A DNA stretch of 32,141 nucleotides from Pseudorhizobium xiangyangii (GTDB taxonomy: Bacteria; Pseudomonadota; Alphaproteobacteria; Rhizobiales; Rhizobiaceae), in contig NZ_JAJAWH010000035.1 in assembly GCF_020531965.1 (NCBI RefSeq), positions 1 to 32,141 on the forward strand, read 5' to 3'. Both the position numbers and the translations under genes were made by a program. Every line of letters starts with the position of its first letter. Positions within the stretch are counted from its first letter, which is position 1. Shown here piece by piece: positions 1-8,482 of the stretch. Below the pieces are notes generated by a model that saw nothing but the letters and a program-made list of their open reading frames with translations, was not told where the DNA came from and ran no database searches.

Positions 1-172
1 GCCATCCACCACATCAGGTTAACCCGGATTGAAAGGTCAAGGTCGTTATCTCGTGCCATCATCCGGAACCCTGTCAGCTACACTTGAAAGCTGTCACCGG
101 AACGGTAGCCTGATGCGCGCATCATTACCGAAGGCGTGCTTTGGCGAAGTTACTCTGACATTGCCCACCACG
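1..172. other. Left-edge stretch, no firm gene
   Basis: No convincing complete gene is seen here. On the minus strand a frame opens at paired ATG codons (complement of 57-62) and runs off the left edge for about 20 codons, starting MMARDNDLDL; it would lie about 110 bp after the monooxygenase gene and could be the 5' end of a further gene. Its upstream sequence has no clear ribosome-binding site, so this is only a possibility. The plus strand has a short open end that stops at about 87 and is not recognisable. Confidence 0.3.
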
Positions 173-1171
173 CTAAAGATCCGCTACCGCCTCGACCAGA
201 AGGCTTACCATCTTGCGCTTGGCCACCGGGTCGGCGAGGCCAAGGCGGAAAAGAAGTTCGGTCACGCCGTTCTCCGCCATCATTGACTTCATATGCGCGC
301 GCAGCTCTTCCACGGACATCGTCGTGAACCGGGTCGACAGCGCATCGACCGGGGGCACCGAGCCGCCGCATTGGGCAAGCGCCTCCTCGACCGTCGGCAG
401 AAAGGGCGGGAAAATGCCCCCCGTGCGTCGACCGGCGTTGACCAGCCGCAGCGGCAGGAAGAGACGCTCAGCCTCCTCGCGGGTCTCGGCCACGGCACCT
501 TTTAATGCCAGCATGATTTGCGGAGACCGACCGGGATGTGCGGTAGCGAGGGCCTCACGATAGGCGGCACAGACCTCGGGCACGAGTTCTGGCCGATGGA
601 AGCCAGAGCAGGCGAGCGACAGGCCTAGGCGACCTGTCAACGCGCCGGATGTGGCGCTGCCGGCCAGGTTCCACGGCTCAGGGCCGCCAGGCATGTCAGG
701 CATGATCGCCATACCCGTGAAAGGCCCGTCTTCGTGCGGTGCGCCAGATAGCCAGCCCACCAGTTCCTCGACCAGCGTGGCCTGATCGTCGCCGCGAACG
801 GCCTCGCGATCCCGCTTCAGCGCAAGGTCTGGCCCGACGCCCGAGATCGAACGGCCGAAACCGATATCGATGCGGCCTGGATAGAGGGCAGCCAATGTGC
901 GGGCCTGTTCAGCGACCTTGTAGGGGCTGTAATTGTTGAGAAGGATGCCACCCGTGCCGATGCGCATGCGGGACGTGGCGCCGGCAAGGACGGCCACCAT
1001 GATTTCGGGGGACGGACAGGCCTCGAAGGCGACATTGTGGTGCTCCACCACCCAATAGCGATGGACGCCGACGGCCTCGGCATGGCGGGCGAGCGCAAGA
1101 CAGTCCTGGATCGTCTCGGCGCTGGTCTTGCCGGGCGCATGTTCAAGGGAATCGACGATCGAAAGTTTCAT
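173..1171 (-). CDS. Luciferase-like flavin-dependent monooxygenase (LLM class)
   Basis: A 332-residue protein of the bacterial luciferase/alkanal monooxygenase fold, most like the MsnO8-type LLM branch. The N-terminal strand (KLSIVDSLEHAPG), the RYWVVEHHN motif near residue 40, and the segments ATSRMRIGTGGILL, YSPYKVAEQARTLAALYPGRIDIGFGR are typical of this FMN-dependent family, and the length is normal. The start is supported by an AAGGA ribosome-binding site that lies in the last codons of the upstream ATPase gene; the stop of that gene is 2 bp away, so the two are translationally linked. As the last gene of a solute-uptake operon it probably oxidises the imported compound, for instance cleaving a C-S, C-N or aldehyde group using reduced FMN. 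The substrate cannot be read from the sequence, and no flavin reductase is encoded nearby. Confidence 0.85.
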   Translation of the reverse strand: MKLSIVDSLEHAPGKTSAETIQDCLALARHAEAVGVHRYWVVEHHNVAFEACPSPEIMVAVLAGATSRMRIGTGGILLNNYSPYKVAEQARTLAALYPGRIDIGFGRSISGVGPDLALKRDREAVRGDDQATLVEELVGWLSGAPHEDGPFTGMAIMPDMPGGPEPWNLAGSATSGALTGRLGLSLACSGFHRPELVPEVCAAYREALATAHPGRSPQIMLALKGAVAETREEAERLFLPLRLVNAGRRTGGIFPPFLPTVEEALAQCGGSVPPVDALSTRFTTMSVEELRAHMKSMMAENGVTELLFRLGLADPVAKRKMVSLLVEAVADL

Positions 1172-1173
1172 GA

Positions 1174-2750
1174 TTAATTTCCTTCGGTGGAAGCCAAAGC
1201 TGGGAAGGCGGCTTCGAGCAAGTCTCGGGTATAGGGATGGGCCGGTGCCGCCAGAACGGCGGCTGTCGTGCCTGTTTCGACGATGCGCCCGGCCCGCATC
1301 ACGGCGATATCGTGAGCGATGGCACTGACGGCGCGAAGGTCGTGGCTGATGAACAGATAGGCCAGCCCGTAACGCTCCTGCAGGTCGCGCAGCATGTCGA
1401 GAACCTTCGCCTGCACCGGCAGGTCGAGAGCTGAGGTTGGCTCGTCGAGGATGACGATCTTTGGCCGTTGTACCAGTGCGCGGGCAAGGGCGACGCGCTG
1501 ACGCTGGCCACCCGAAAGCTCCGACGGATAGCGGGTGAGAACGCTTTCCGGAAGCTGTACGTCGGCAAGGGCTTGTTCCGTGCGTTGTGCGATCTCTGCA
1601 CTGGGCAGCCGTGCGATCGTGAGGCCCTCGGCGATGATGCCGGCGATACGCATACGCGGCGAAAGCGCGCCGAACGGATCCTGGAACACAATCTGGATAT
1701 CGCGCGGGCCGAGGCCGTCGGTGCGGATCGTTCCCGCGTGGGGTACGAGGCCGGCAAGCGACAGCGCGGTCGAAGTCTTGCCGGAGCCGCTTTCGCCCAC
1801 CAGCGCCAGTGTGCGGCCTCGATGGAGCGCAAGACCAACGCCGTCGACAACGGGTTTCGGAGCTTTGCGGCTCCAGAAACGAGGTTTTCCCTGATAGGTG
1901 ATGGAGAGATTTTCGACAGCCAGCAGCGGATGGTCTTCGGGCGAAGCAGCGGGCTGCATTGCCGTCGGCCGTGCCGCGACGAGCTGTTGGGTCACCGGGT
2001 GGCGGGGCGCCGACAGGATCTGCTCGGCAAGCCCGGTTTCGATGATCTCGCCGCCATGCATGACCGCGATGTGGTCGGCCATGTGGGCGACCACATCCAG
2101 ATCATGGCTGATGAACAGCATCGCCATGCCGTGGCGTTCTTGCAGTTCTTTCAGGAGATCGAGGATCTGCGCCTGTATGGTAACGTCGAGCGCCGTCGTG
2201 GGTTCATCGGCGATCAGCAGGTCCGGGTTGTTGGCGATCGCTATCGCAATGAGCACGCGCTGGCGCTGGCCGCCGGAAAGCTCGTGCGCCATCGCATTCA
2301 TTCGCGCGGACGGGTCGGGAATGCCGACTTCGCCCAGCAGCCGGAGCGCTTCGGCATGGGCGAGCTGGACGCTGATCCTGCGGTGCAGGCGGATCGCGCC
2401 AACGATCTGCTTGCCGATCGACACGATCGGATTGAGCGCCGTCATCGGCTCCTGGAAACATAGGAAATCCGCGAGCCGCGCAACCCACGTAACGTGGCCT
2501 CGGGTGCATCCAGCAGTTCCTGTCCGTCGAAACGGGCCGAGCCGGCGACCGAATAGGCAGCCTTGGGCGAGACCAGCCGCAGGGCAGCCAGTGCTGCAAT
2601 CGATTTTCCGGATCCCGATTGGCCGACGATGGCCAGCGTCTGGCCGCGCTGGAGATCGAACGAAATTCCACGCAGCGCTTCGACATCGCCATGGCGGGTG
2701 TGAAAACGCAGACGCAGGTCGCGCAGTGAGAAAAGTGGCTGATTGTCCAT
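1174..2750 (-). pseudogene. Fused double-NBD peptide/opine ABC transporter ATPase, broken by a -1 frameshift
   Basis: The gene encodes two ABC ATPase domains in one chain (DppD-DppF/GsiA type), about 525 residues once the frame is repaired. The first part starts MDNQPLFSLRDLRLRF at 2750 and carries Walker A GQSGSGKS. It then reads ISYV-SRSR and stops at about 2442. The second part, from 2445, begins MTALNPIVSIGKQ and contains signature LSGGQRQR, Walker B LLIADEPTTALD and ISHDL, followed by a complete second domain with GESGSGKTS, LSGGQRQR, VILDEPTSALD and ISHDL. Adding one A to the AAA run at 2456-2458 (a T on the coding strand) restores the expected ISYVFQEPMTALNP Q-loop. The damage is therefore exactly one base in a homopolymer, either a real mutation or a sequencing error. 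All other catalytic motifs are canonical, which favours a recent event. No good ribosome-binding site precedes 2750. Confidence 0.85.
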
Positions 2751-2762
2751 GAAACCAAAAGT

Positions 2763-2790
2763 GGCCCGCGCGAGTGATCCGGCGCGGGCC
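2763..2790 (-). terminator. Strong hairpin between binding-protein and ATPase genes
   Basis: Perfect 9-bp GC stem (GGCCCGCGC/GCGCGGGCC) with a 10-nt loop. It lies 8 bp after the stop of the binding-protein gene, and in the transcribed (minus) direction it is followed by ACTTTTGG. It could be a weak terminator or, more likely for a uptake operon, a hairpin that protects the binding-protein mRNA and lowers expression of the genes after it. Confidence 0.65.
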
Positions 2791-2797
2791 CTCGCTG

Positions 2798-4330
2798 TTA
2801 GGCGGTGACCGCTTTGAGGTTGTAGAGGCGGGCCGGATGGATCACCAGACCCTTGAGCTCGCTGCGGAAGGCATTGACGAAGATCGCGTGGGACAGCGGA
2901 ATGATCGGCGCGTCGTCTTGAAGAATCTGCTGCACTTCCGTGTAGACGGCGTCCCATTCGGTGCCGCGATCCAGCGTGCGACCCTTGTCGACCAGGGCAT
3001 CGAAGCGCTCGTTCTTCCAGCTCTGCCAGTTCATCCCCGCGTCGCTCTTGAACTGCGACGTCAGGTGCAGGTCGGGATCAGCCGTCATTTCGGCGGTCCA
3101 ATACTGAACGGCGATATCATAGTCGCCGCGCTTGGCGAACTCGACCATGCCGTCGTAGGTGCCCGCGTTCAGCGTGGCGTCGATGCCTTCGCGCTTGAAC
3201 AGCGCCACCATCGCCTCCGCAATGAAGCCATTGCCGGTTCCGTTGTGATAGGCCTGCACATTCAGGACCAGCGGCTCGCCATCCTTGCCCCACTTGCCGT
3301 CGACCTTGGTGTAGCCGGCTTCGGTGAATAGCTTGGCTGCTTCCTCCGGATCATGGCGATAGGGCGTGACATTCTGCGGCAGCCAACGGTAACCCGGCGC
3401 GAAGAACTGCCAGGCGGGGCGACCGAAGCCGTCGAGCGCGGCCTTCACTACCAGCTCGCGGTCGATCAGATAATTGAGGGCGAGGCGGAGGCGCCGATCC
3501 GAAAGCGGGCGTCCTTCTGCGCAATTGAAGGCGCCGTAATTGACGCCCGAGATCGGTGCGGAGATCACCTGCAGGCCTTCCGTCGCTTCAATACGCGTGA
3601 TGTCGCCGCGCGGCACGTCGATAAGAATATCGATCTCGCCGGTCTCCAGTGCAATGACGCGCGTCTGGTCGTCAGGGATAAGTACGAATTCGACGCGCTC
3701 GAAGGCCGCTTTTGTCTCGCCCCAGTATCCGTCGAAACGTTCGAGGATGGTGCGATCCTGCGGGATGTACTCGACGAATTTCCACGCAGCGGTGCCGATC
3801 GGCTTGACGAACTTGCCGTTGGCGTCGAACGAGGCGGCGCCATGGATAACGGTTACAGCGTCCGTAAGCTGGTTGGGCAGCGAGGCGAAGGGCGCCAGCG
3901 TCTCGACTTCGACTGTCAGCGGATCGATGACGCGCACTTCCTTGAGCTGCAGCAGGCCGGCGGCATAGGGCATCAGCGCGGTGATCTTCTCAAGGGCGTT
4001 CTTCACGCTGGCGGCATCGAAAGCGGTGCCGTCATGGAACGTGACGCCTTCGCGCAGCTTGAAGCGCCAGGTCTCCTTAGAGATACGCTCCCACGAAGTG
4101 GCGAGGCCGGGCTGCAGGATCATGTCGCGGTCGAGCTGAACCAACGTGTCGCAGACATCGGCACGCGTATAGAAGCGCGAACGGGCGCTTTCAGGCTTGA
4201 GGGGCAGTTCTTCCGATTGCAGGCCAACGACAAGCGTGCCGCCTTTCTTTGCCAGCACCTCTTCGGGAAAGCCTGCCGCCGTGATTGCGGCCAGCGCTGC
4301 TCCGAGGGAGAGAAAGGTTCGTCTGTGCAT
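2798..4330 (-). CDS. ABC transporter substrate-binding protein, family 5 (peptide/nickel/opine type)
   Basis: A 510-residue periplasmic binding protein of the SBP_bac_5 family (DppA/OppA/NikA fold). The N-terminus MHRRTFLSLGAALAAITAAG is a signal peptide with a twin-arginine-like start and a cleavage region near residues 27-28 (LA-KK). The family markers GTLVVGL, the segment LATSWERISKETWRFKLREGVTFHDG around residue 75-100 and the IDRELVVKAALDGFGRPA-like region in the middle are all present, and the length is usual. It captures the ligand in the periplasm and delivers it to the two permeases encoded just upstream. The ligand is not predictable from this sequence; peptides, opines, glutathione-like or sulfonated compounds are all possible for the family. 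The hairpin after its stop fits the high expression usually needed for binding proteins. Confidence 0.92.
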   Translation of the reverse strand: MHRRTFLSLGAALAAITAAGFPEEVLAKKGGTLVVGLQSEELPLKPESARSRFYTRADVCDTLVQLDRDMILQPGLATSWERISKETWRFKLREGVTFHDGTAFDAASVKNALEKITALMPYAAGLLQLKEVRVIDPLTVEVETLAPFASLPNQLTDAVTVIHGAASFDANGKFVKPIGTAAWKFVEYIPQDRTILERFDGYWGETKAAFERVEFVLIPDDQTRVIALETGEIDILIDVPRGDITRIEATEGLQVISAPISGVNYGAFNCAEGRPLSDRRLRLALNYLIDRELVVKAALDGFGRPAWQFFAPGYRWLPQNVTPYRHDPEEAAKLFTEAGYTKVDGKWGKDGEPLVLNVQAYHNGTGNGFIAEAMVALFKREGIDATLNAGTYDGMVEFAKRGDYDIAVQYWTAEMTADPDLHLTSQFKSDAGMNWQSWKNERFDALVDKGRTLDRGTEWDAVYTEVQQILQDDAPIIPLSHAIFVNAFRSELKGLVIHPARLYNLKAVTA

Positions 4331-4346
4331 GTCAGTTTCCTTGAGT

Positions 4347-5204
4347 CTATTGAATTGAAGAGCCAGAGCGCCAAAGGTCTGCCAAGGCGTCTCCGATGAG
4401 GTTCAGGCTGATGATGATAGCCATGATGAGAAGGCCGGGTGCCACGACGAGGCGCGGATCCGTGCGCATGTGATTGCGGCCATCGGCGATGATGCGGCCC
4501 CATTCCGCCACTCCGGGCTCGACCCCGAGGCCCAGGTAGGAGAGGCCAGCAAATGACAGCATCATCGCCGACATCGAATGGGTGGCAAGCACCAGCAGCG
4601 GGCTGCCGATATTCGGAAGAAGATGGTGCAGCATGATGCGCGAGGAAGGCGCGCCCATGGCGCGAGCGGCCGTGACATAAAGCTTGCCGCTCTCACCGAC
4701 GATCGTATTGCGCACAAGGCGGGCATATCCAGTCCAGTGAACGGCGATGAGGCTGATCACGAGTGCCCAGAGGCCAAGGCCGAGTACGCTTGAAATAACC
4801 ACCGCGATGGCCAGCGAGGGCAGCACCGACACACCCTCCACCAGGCGCATCATCACCAGATCGACCCAGCCGCGCCGGTAGCCGCAATAGAGCCCGATCA
4901 GCGTTCCGATGCTTGCCGCAGCCGCAACGATCACCGCCGACCACACAAGCGTGATCCGCGCGCCCCACAAGAGACGCGAGAACAGGCACCGGCCCATTGC
5001 ATCGGTGCCAAGCGGATATTGCGCCGAAGGCGGCTGCATGCGGGTCAGGATATCGGCATATTCGGGATCGTTCGGGGCCAGCATCGGTCCGAAGATCGGC
5101 AGGAGAATGAGCAGGGCGGCGATCACGACCAGTGTGGCGCGTCCGAGACGCCGGCCGGCGACGGCGAACCGGCCTTCGCCGTGACCCTGGCGGTAGCTCG
5201 CCAT
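4347..5204 (-). CDS. ABC transporter permease, DppC/OppC type
   Basis: A 285-residue inner-membrane permease. It has the N-terminal OppC-type segment (hydrophobic stretch about 25-45, then LAPNDPEYADI and PLGTDAMGRCLFSRLLWGARITL) and the BPD_transp_1 domain. The EAA loop that contacts the ATPase reads YVTAARAMGAPSSRIMLHHLLPNIGSP around residues 170-195. Five or six hydrophobic segments are visible. The DppB-type gene upstream ends at 5206 and this gene starts at 5204, so stop and start nearly abut; the binding-protein gene begins 16 bp after its stop. It forms a heterodimeric channel with the adjacent permease. Confidence 0.92.
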   Translation of the reverse strand: MASYRQGHGEGRFAVAGRRLGRATLVVIAALLILLPIFGPMLAPNDPEYADILTRMQPPSAQYPLGTDAMGRCLFSRLLWGARITLVWSAVIVAAAASIGTLIGLYCGYRRGWVDLVMMRLVEGVSVLPSLAIAVVISSVLGLGLWALVISLIAVHWTGYARLVRNTIVGESGKLYVTAARAMGAPSSRIMLHHLLPNIGSPLLVLATHSMSAMMLSFAGLSYLGLGVEPGVAEWGRIIADGRNHMRTDPRLVVAPGLLIMAIIISLNLIGDALADLWRSGSSIQ

Positions 5205-5205
5205 C

Positions 5206-6144
5206 TCACACCGCTCCTTTGGAATGACGGTCTAGCAGTGTCACGGACACATCGACGGCCAGATTGATCAGTACATATCCTCCACCGATGGTCAGGAAAC
5301 AGGCCTGCATGACAGGGAAATCGCGGTTCATCAGCGACGACACGAACAGGCGGCCCATGCCGGGCCAGTTGAAGATCGTCTCGATGACCAGCATGCCCTC
5401 GAACACATGGATGATCTGCGTACCCATGACTGTGAGGATCTGCGGCAGGGCATTGGGCAGCGCATGGCGCAACAGCACGCCGATGGCACTATAGCCCTGC
5501 GCGCGGGCCGCCAGGACATGGGGACGCTGAATTTCCTCGAGCAACAGACTGCGCAGGTAGCGCGCGAGAAAGCCCGCAATGCCCGTTGCCGCGACCAGCG
5601 TGGGGAGGATGATGTGGATTGGCGTGGAGAAGCCTGAGGACGGCAGCCAGCGCAGATGCAAGACAAAAAGCAGGCTTGCCAGCAAGGCGTACCAGAAAGT
5701 CGGGATCGACATACCAGCAACCGAAAACAGCATGAGAGCCCGGTCGAGAATGGAATTTGGCCTGAGCGCGGCGGCAATTGCCGCGGGCAGAGCCAGAACA
5801 AGGGCACTCGCCACGACGGTGGCGGTCAATGTCGCGGAATTCCAGGCGGCCGCGCCGAGCATGGTCGCAACCTGGCGTCCCTGCGAAAACGACTGGCCGA
5901 GATCGCCAGTGAGAACCGCGACCAACCAGCGCAGATATTGCACGGGCATGGGCGCATCGAGCCCGTTGGCGGCAGCATAAGCGGCGACTTCCAAAGCTGA
6001 GGGCGGAATGCCGTCACTCTGCGCGGTCATGAGCACGGCGACGTAATCGCCAGGCATGAGATGAAGAATCGCAAATCCGGCGATCGAGATAGCCAAGAGC
6101 AGAAAAAATGCGGCTGACAGGCGATGGAAGAGTGAAGATAACAT
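5206..6144 (-). CDS. ABC transporter permease, DppB/OppB type; first gene of the minus-strand operon
   Basis: A 312-residue membrane protein with the DppB hallmarks: N-terminal helix followed by FAILHLMPGDYVAVLM, the YLRWLVAVLTGDLGQSFSQGRQV segment near residues 65-90, and the EAA-type loop VLAARAQGYSAIGVLLRHALPNALPQIL around residues 205-235, ending ETIFNWPGMGRLFVSSLMNRDFPVMQ. Length and layout are normal. It pairs with the DppC-type permease. Being first in the operon, its upstream DNA should hold the promoter; two TTGACA boxes and a short inverted repeat are seen there. The ribosome-binding site (GGAAAA) is weak. Confidence 0.92.
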   Translation of the reverse strand: MLSSLFHRLSAAFFLLLAISIAGFAILHLMPGDYVAVLMTAQSDGIPPSALEVAAYAAANGLDAPMPVQYLRWLVAVLTGDLGQSFSQGRQVATMLGAAAWNSATLTATVVASALVLALPAAIAAALRPNSILDRALMLFSVAGMSIPTFWYALLASLLFVLHLRWLPSSGFSTPIHIILPTLVAATGIAGFLARYLRSLLLEEIQRPHVLAARAQGYSAIGVLLRHALPNALPQILTVMGTQIIHVFEGMLVIETIFNWPGMGRLFVSSLMNRDFPVMQACFLTIGGGYVLINLAVDVSVTLLDRHSKGAV

Positions 6145-6463
6145 GATTTTCCGATTTCTTGAGCGGAATAATCAACTTCACATTTGAATGTCAACAGCAA
6201 TACTGCTGTCAAGGATAGCCGTCGTCGTCGGACCGTCCGGAACTGACTTCTGCGAAGGCCCGGTTGATCTCTTCGAGGTAGCGATAGGCAGATGATGGCA
6301 CTCGCACCAGGGCAGCAACACGTAGCCCATGCCGTTGATAGCAGTGATCGCCGGACTAAAGCCACACAGACGCTTCAGAGTGGGAATTCCGTGAATAGCT
6401 TGATCGTCAGGCTATATTATTGCATCTATCGACCCTGGCTGTGGCAAGGCGGTGCGAGAAAGC
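6145..6463. other. Divergent intergenic region with possible decayed gene end
   Basis: This spacer separates the minus-strand ABC operon from the nasTS genes. On the minus strand, between about 6215 and 6400, two overlapping open frames read IHGIPTLKRL...AITAINGMGYVLLPW and then, in another frame, LVRVPSSAYRYLEEINRAFAEV before a stop at about 6215. Together they look like the frameshifted C-terminal end of a protein, perhaps a LysR-type regulator (the GMGYVLLP piece resembles the effector-domain end), but this is a weak guess. No intact gene is present. Confidence 0.35.
6189..6212 (-). promoter_or_regulatory. Candidate promoter/operator of the ABC operon
   Basis: Read on the minus strand there are two perfect TTGACA hexamers (6212-6207 and 6194-6189), 45-68 bp before the permease start. 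An inverted repeat ACAGCA-N4-TGCTGT (6194-6209) lies across them. The best -10 match for the nearer box, TTATTC at 6171-6166 with 17-bp spacing, is poor. A repressor operator overlapping the -35 element is plausible but not proven. Confidence 0.35.
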
Positions 6464-6532
6464 ATGGCAATAAACCGATACCTGCACATTCTTGGTGCTA
6501 TTCGCAGTCTCGGCACCTCGGGCTGGCGATAA
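6464..6532 (+). CDS. Possible 22-codon leader ORF before nasT
   Basis: A short ATG-started frame (MAINRYLHIL...) preceded by GAGAAAG ends in TAA 4 bp before the TTG at 6537 that is one candidate nasT start. nasT itself has no ATG start, so translation of this small frame could feed ribosomes into nasT. The peptide resembles nothing I know, and a 22-codon frame can easily occur by chance. Confidence 0.25.
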   Translation: MAINRYLHILGAIRSLGTSGWR

Positions 6533-7154
6533 CCCTTTGGCAGGCAGGTCTTCTATTCCCGGCGATCTTCGCGTCCTCGTCATTGATGAAAGCAGCATCC
6601 GCGCCTCCATCATAGAGCAGGGTCTGCACGAGGCCGGCTATGCCGACGTCACCATTATCGACAATATGAATGGACTGGCGAGGCGCATCTCCGACGTCAA
6701 TCCGGATGTCATCGTCATCGATCTCGAAAACCCTAACCGCGACATGCTGGAGAGTATCTTCCAGATTTCCCGCGCCGTGAGGCGGCCGATTGCCATGTTC
6801 GTCGACAAATCCGACGAGGCCTCGATCGAGGCGGCAGTCGAGGCGGGCGTCTCAGCCTATATCGTCGACGGCCTCAAGCAGGAGCGCGTCCGGCCTATCC
6901 TCAAGATGGCGATCAGCCGCTTCAATGCCTTCTCACGCCTCAACCGGGAACTGGAAGAGACGCGTGGGGAGCTGGAGAACCGCAAGGTGATCGATCGGGC
7001 GAAGGGGCTCTTGATGCGCTCGCGGGGGCTTTCGGAAGGGGAAGCCTATGCACTGCTACGGCGCACAGCCATGAACCAGAACCGCAAGATCGCCGAGATC
7101 GCCGAGAGCCTTGTCACGGCTGCCAGCCTGCTCGATCCGGGAACGAAAGAATGA
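6492..7154 (+). CDS. nasT: NasT, ANTAR-domain antitermination regulator of nitrate assimilation
   Basis: A receiver-like domain (DLRVLVIDESSIRASIIEQGL through DVIVIDLENPNRDMLE and RPIAMFVDKSD) is followed by a helical linker and a C-terminal ANTAR RNA-binding domain (KVIDRAKGLLMRSRGLSEGEAYALLRRTAMNQNRKIAEIAESL). This is the NasT layout. NasT binds a two-hairpin leader RNA and prevents termination; without nitrate it is held by NasS. The next gene is nasS, overlapping by 4 bp (ATGA). No ATG exists between the in-frame stop at 6471 and the receiver domain. The given start is TTG (220 residues); TTG at 6537 would give 205 residues, closer to usual NasT length. Its RNA target is visible at 8531-8566. 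Confidence 0.93.
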   Translation: MVLFAVSAPRAGDNPLAGRSSIPGDLRVLVIDESSIRASIIEQGLHEAGYADVTIIDNMNGLARRISDVNPDVIVIDLENPNRDMLESIFQISRAVRRPIAMFVDKSDEASIEAAVEAGVSAYIVDGLKQERVRPILKMAISRFNAFSRLNRELEETRGELENRKVIDRAKGLLMRSRGLSEGEAYALLRRTAMNQNRKIAEIAESLVTAASLLDPGTKE

Positions 7155-8362
7155 CGACGAGACATCACATCACCGCCGGCTTCGTCCCCCTACTCGACAG
7201 CGCCCTCCTCGTCGTCGCCAAGGAGAAAGGGTTTGCCGAAGAACATTCGGTCGAACTGAGGCTTGTGCGGGAGCGTTCCTGGGCCTCTATCCGCGACCGG
7301 TTGGCGGTCAGCCATTTCGACGTCGCTCATATTCTTGGCCCCATGCCGATCGCCTGTAATCTTGGCCTCAGCGCCCCAGCACCAAATATGGTCGTGCCGA
7401 TGGCACTCGGCCTCGGGGGGAATGCCATCACCGTCTCCGCTGCGCTCTGGCAGGAGATGGCGAACGAGAACGCGACGCCCGATCTCGATGCGCTCGCCAA
7501 CGGGGCGGCTCTTTGCAAAGTCGTCCGTGCGCGCAAGGGCGAGCCATTGCGTTTCGGCGTCGTTCATCCCTATTCAGGTCACAATTACGAAATGCGCTAC
7601 TGGCTCGCGGCAAGCGGCATCGATCCGGACCACGACATCGAGATCGTCGTGCTGCCACCGCCGGACATGGGGGATGCGCTTGCCGAGGGCGTCATCGACG
7701 GCTACTGCGCGGGGGAACCCTGGAACACGTTTGGTGTCTTAAAGCGTGGCGGGCACCTTGCGACCGTCAAGGCGGCGATCTGGAAGTCGAGCCCCGAAAA
7801 GGTACTCGGCGTCAATGCAAGGTGGCGTGAAGCCAATCCGGAGGCGATGACCGCACTGCTTGTGGCCCTCTACCAGTCGTCTGTCTGGTGCGGACGACCT
7901 GAAAACCACATGGAACTGGCAGAAATCCTCGCACAGCCGGCCTATGTCGGACGCGATGCGGCACTCCTCATGCCGGCGCTCAGCGGCCAGCTGTCCGTCG
8001 GCGGCGGTGTGGTACGAAGCGTCGGGGACTTCTTTGTGCCGAACGCCAAGGCTGCGACCTTTCCCTGGAGGAGCCACGCTCTCTGGTTCTACACTCAGAT
8101 GGTGCGCTGGCGGCAGATCAGCCACAGCCCCGAAAACCAGCGCATCGCAGCGGAGACATACCGCCCGGACATCTACCGGTCTGCCCTGAAGACGTCCGGC
8201 ATCGCCATTCCGTCTGCCAGTTCCAAAGTGGAGGGAGCTCTGACAGTGGAGACGCCGGTCGGCTCTTCCGGCGCCTTAACGCTTGGACCCGATGGCTTCT
8301 TCGACGGCGGGCGTTTCGATCCGGACGACGTAGATGCCTATATCGCGGCGCAATCTTCGTAG
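7151..8362 (+). CDS. nasS: NasS, nitrate/nitrite sensor (NrtA/CmpA-like)
   Basis: A 403-residue protein of the nitrate-binding NrtA/CmpA family. It starts directly with TTRHHITAGFVPLLDSALLVVAKEKGFAEE and has no signal peptide, so it is cytoplasmic, as expected for NasS rather than a transporter component. Family segments DVAHILGPMPIACNLGL, FGVVHPYSGHNYEMRYWLAASGIDP, GYCAGEPWN and FPWRSHALWFYTQMVRW are present. In studied species NasS binds NasT when nitrate and nitrite are absent and releases it when they bind. The 4-bp overlap with nasT implies coupled translation and balanced amounts of the two partners. The C-terminal 40 residues (after VEGALTVETP) are low-complexity and less conserved. 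Confidence 0.93.
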   Translation: MTTRHHITAGFVPLLDSALLVVAKEKGFAEEHSVELRLVRERSWASIRDRLAVSHFDVAHILGPMPIACNLGLSAPAPNMVVPMALGLGGNAITVSAALWQEMANENATPDLDALANGAALCKVVRARKGEPLRFGVVHPYSGHNYEMRYWLAASGIDPDHDIEIVVLPPPDMGDALAEGVIDGYCAGEPWNTFGVLKRGGHLATVKAAIWKSSPEKVLGVNARWREANPEAMTALLVALYQSSVWCGRPENHMELAEILAQPAYVGRDAALLMPALSGQLSVGGGVVRSVGDFFVPNAKAATFPWRSHALWFYTQMVRWRQISHSPENQRIAAETYRPDIYRSALKTSGIAIPSASSKVEGALTVETPVGSSGALTLGPDGFFDGGRFDPDDVDAYIAAQSS

Positions 8363-8482
8363 CGCTTATTTTATGCGCGCTGCACAAAAAGTGGCGCCAA
8401 CTGCACCGTCATTGAACGCATGCTGAAGCGTGATGTCCGGGTAAATCTTATATTATTGCTTGATATCAATCGCTTGTAGAAC

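Noticed and set aside
1468-2463. Long plus-strand open frame opposite the ATPase gene
   Set aside because: It mirrors the high-GC coding frame of the opposite strand and shows no protein family motifs.
6215-6400. Decayed LysR-type gene end on the minus strand
   Set aside because: Two short frames are suggestive, but the similarity is too weak to annotate as a pseudogene.
8381-8407. NtrC-binding site upstream of the sigma-54 promoter
   Set aside because: Only TGCAC half-sites are visible; the expected inverted partner at the right spacing is missing, so no site is called.
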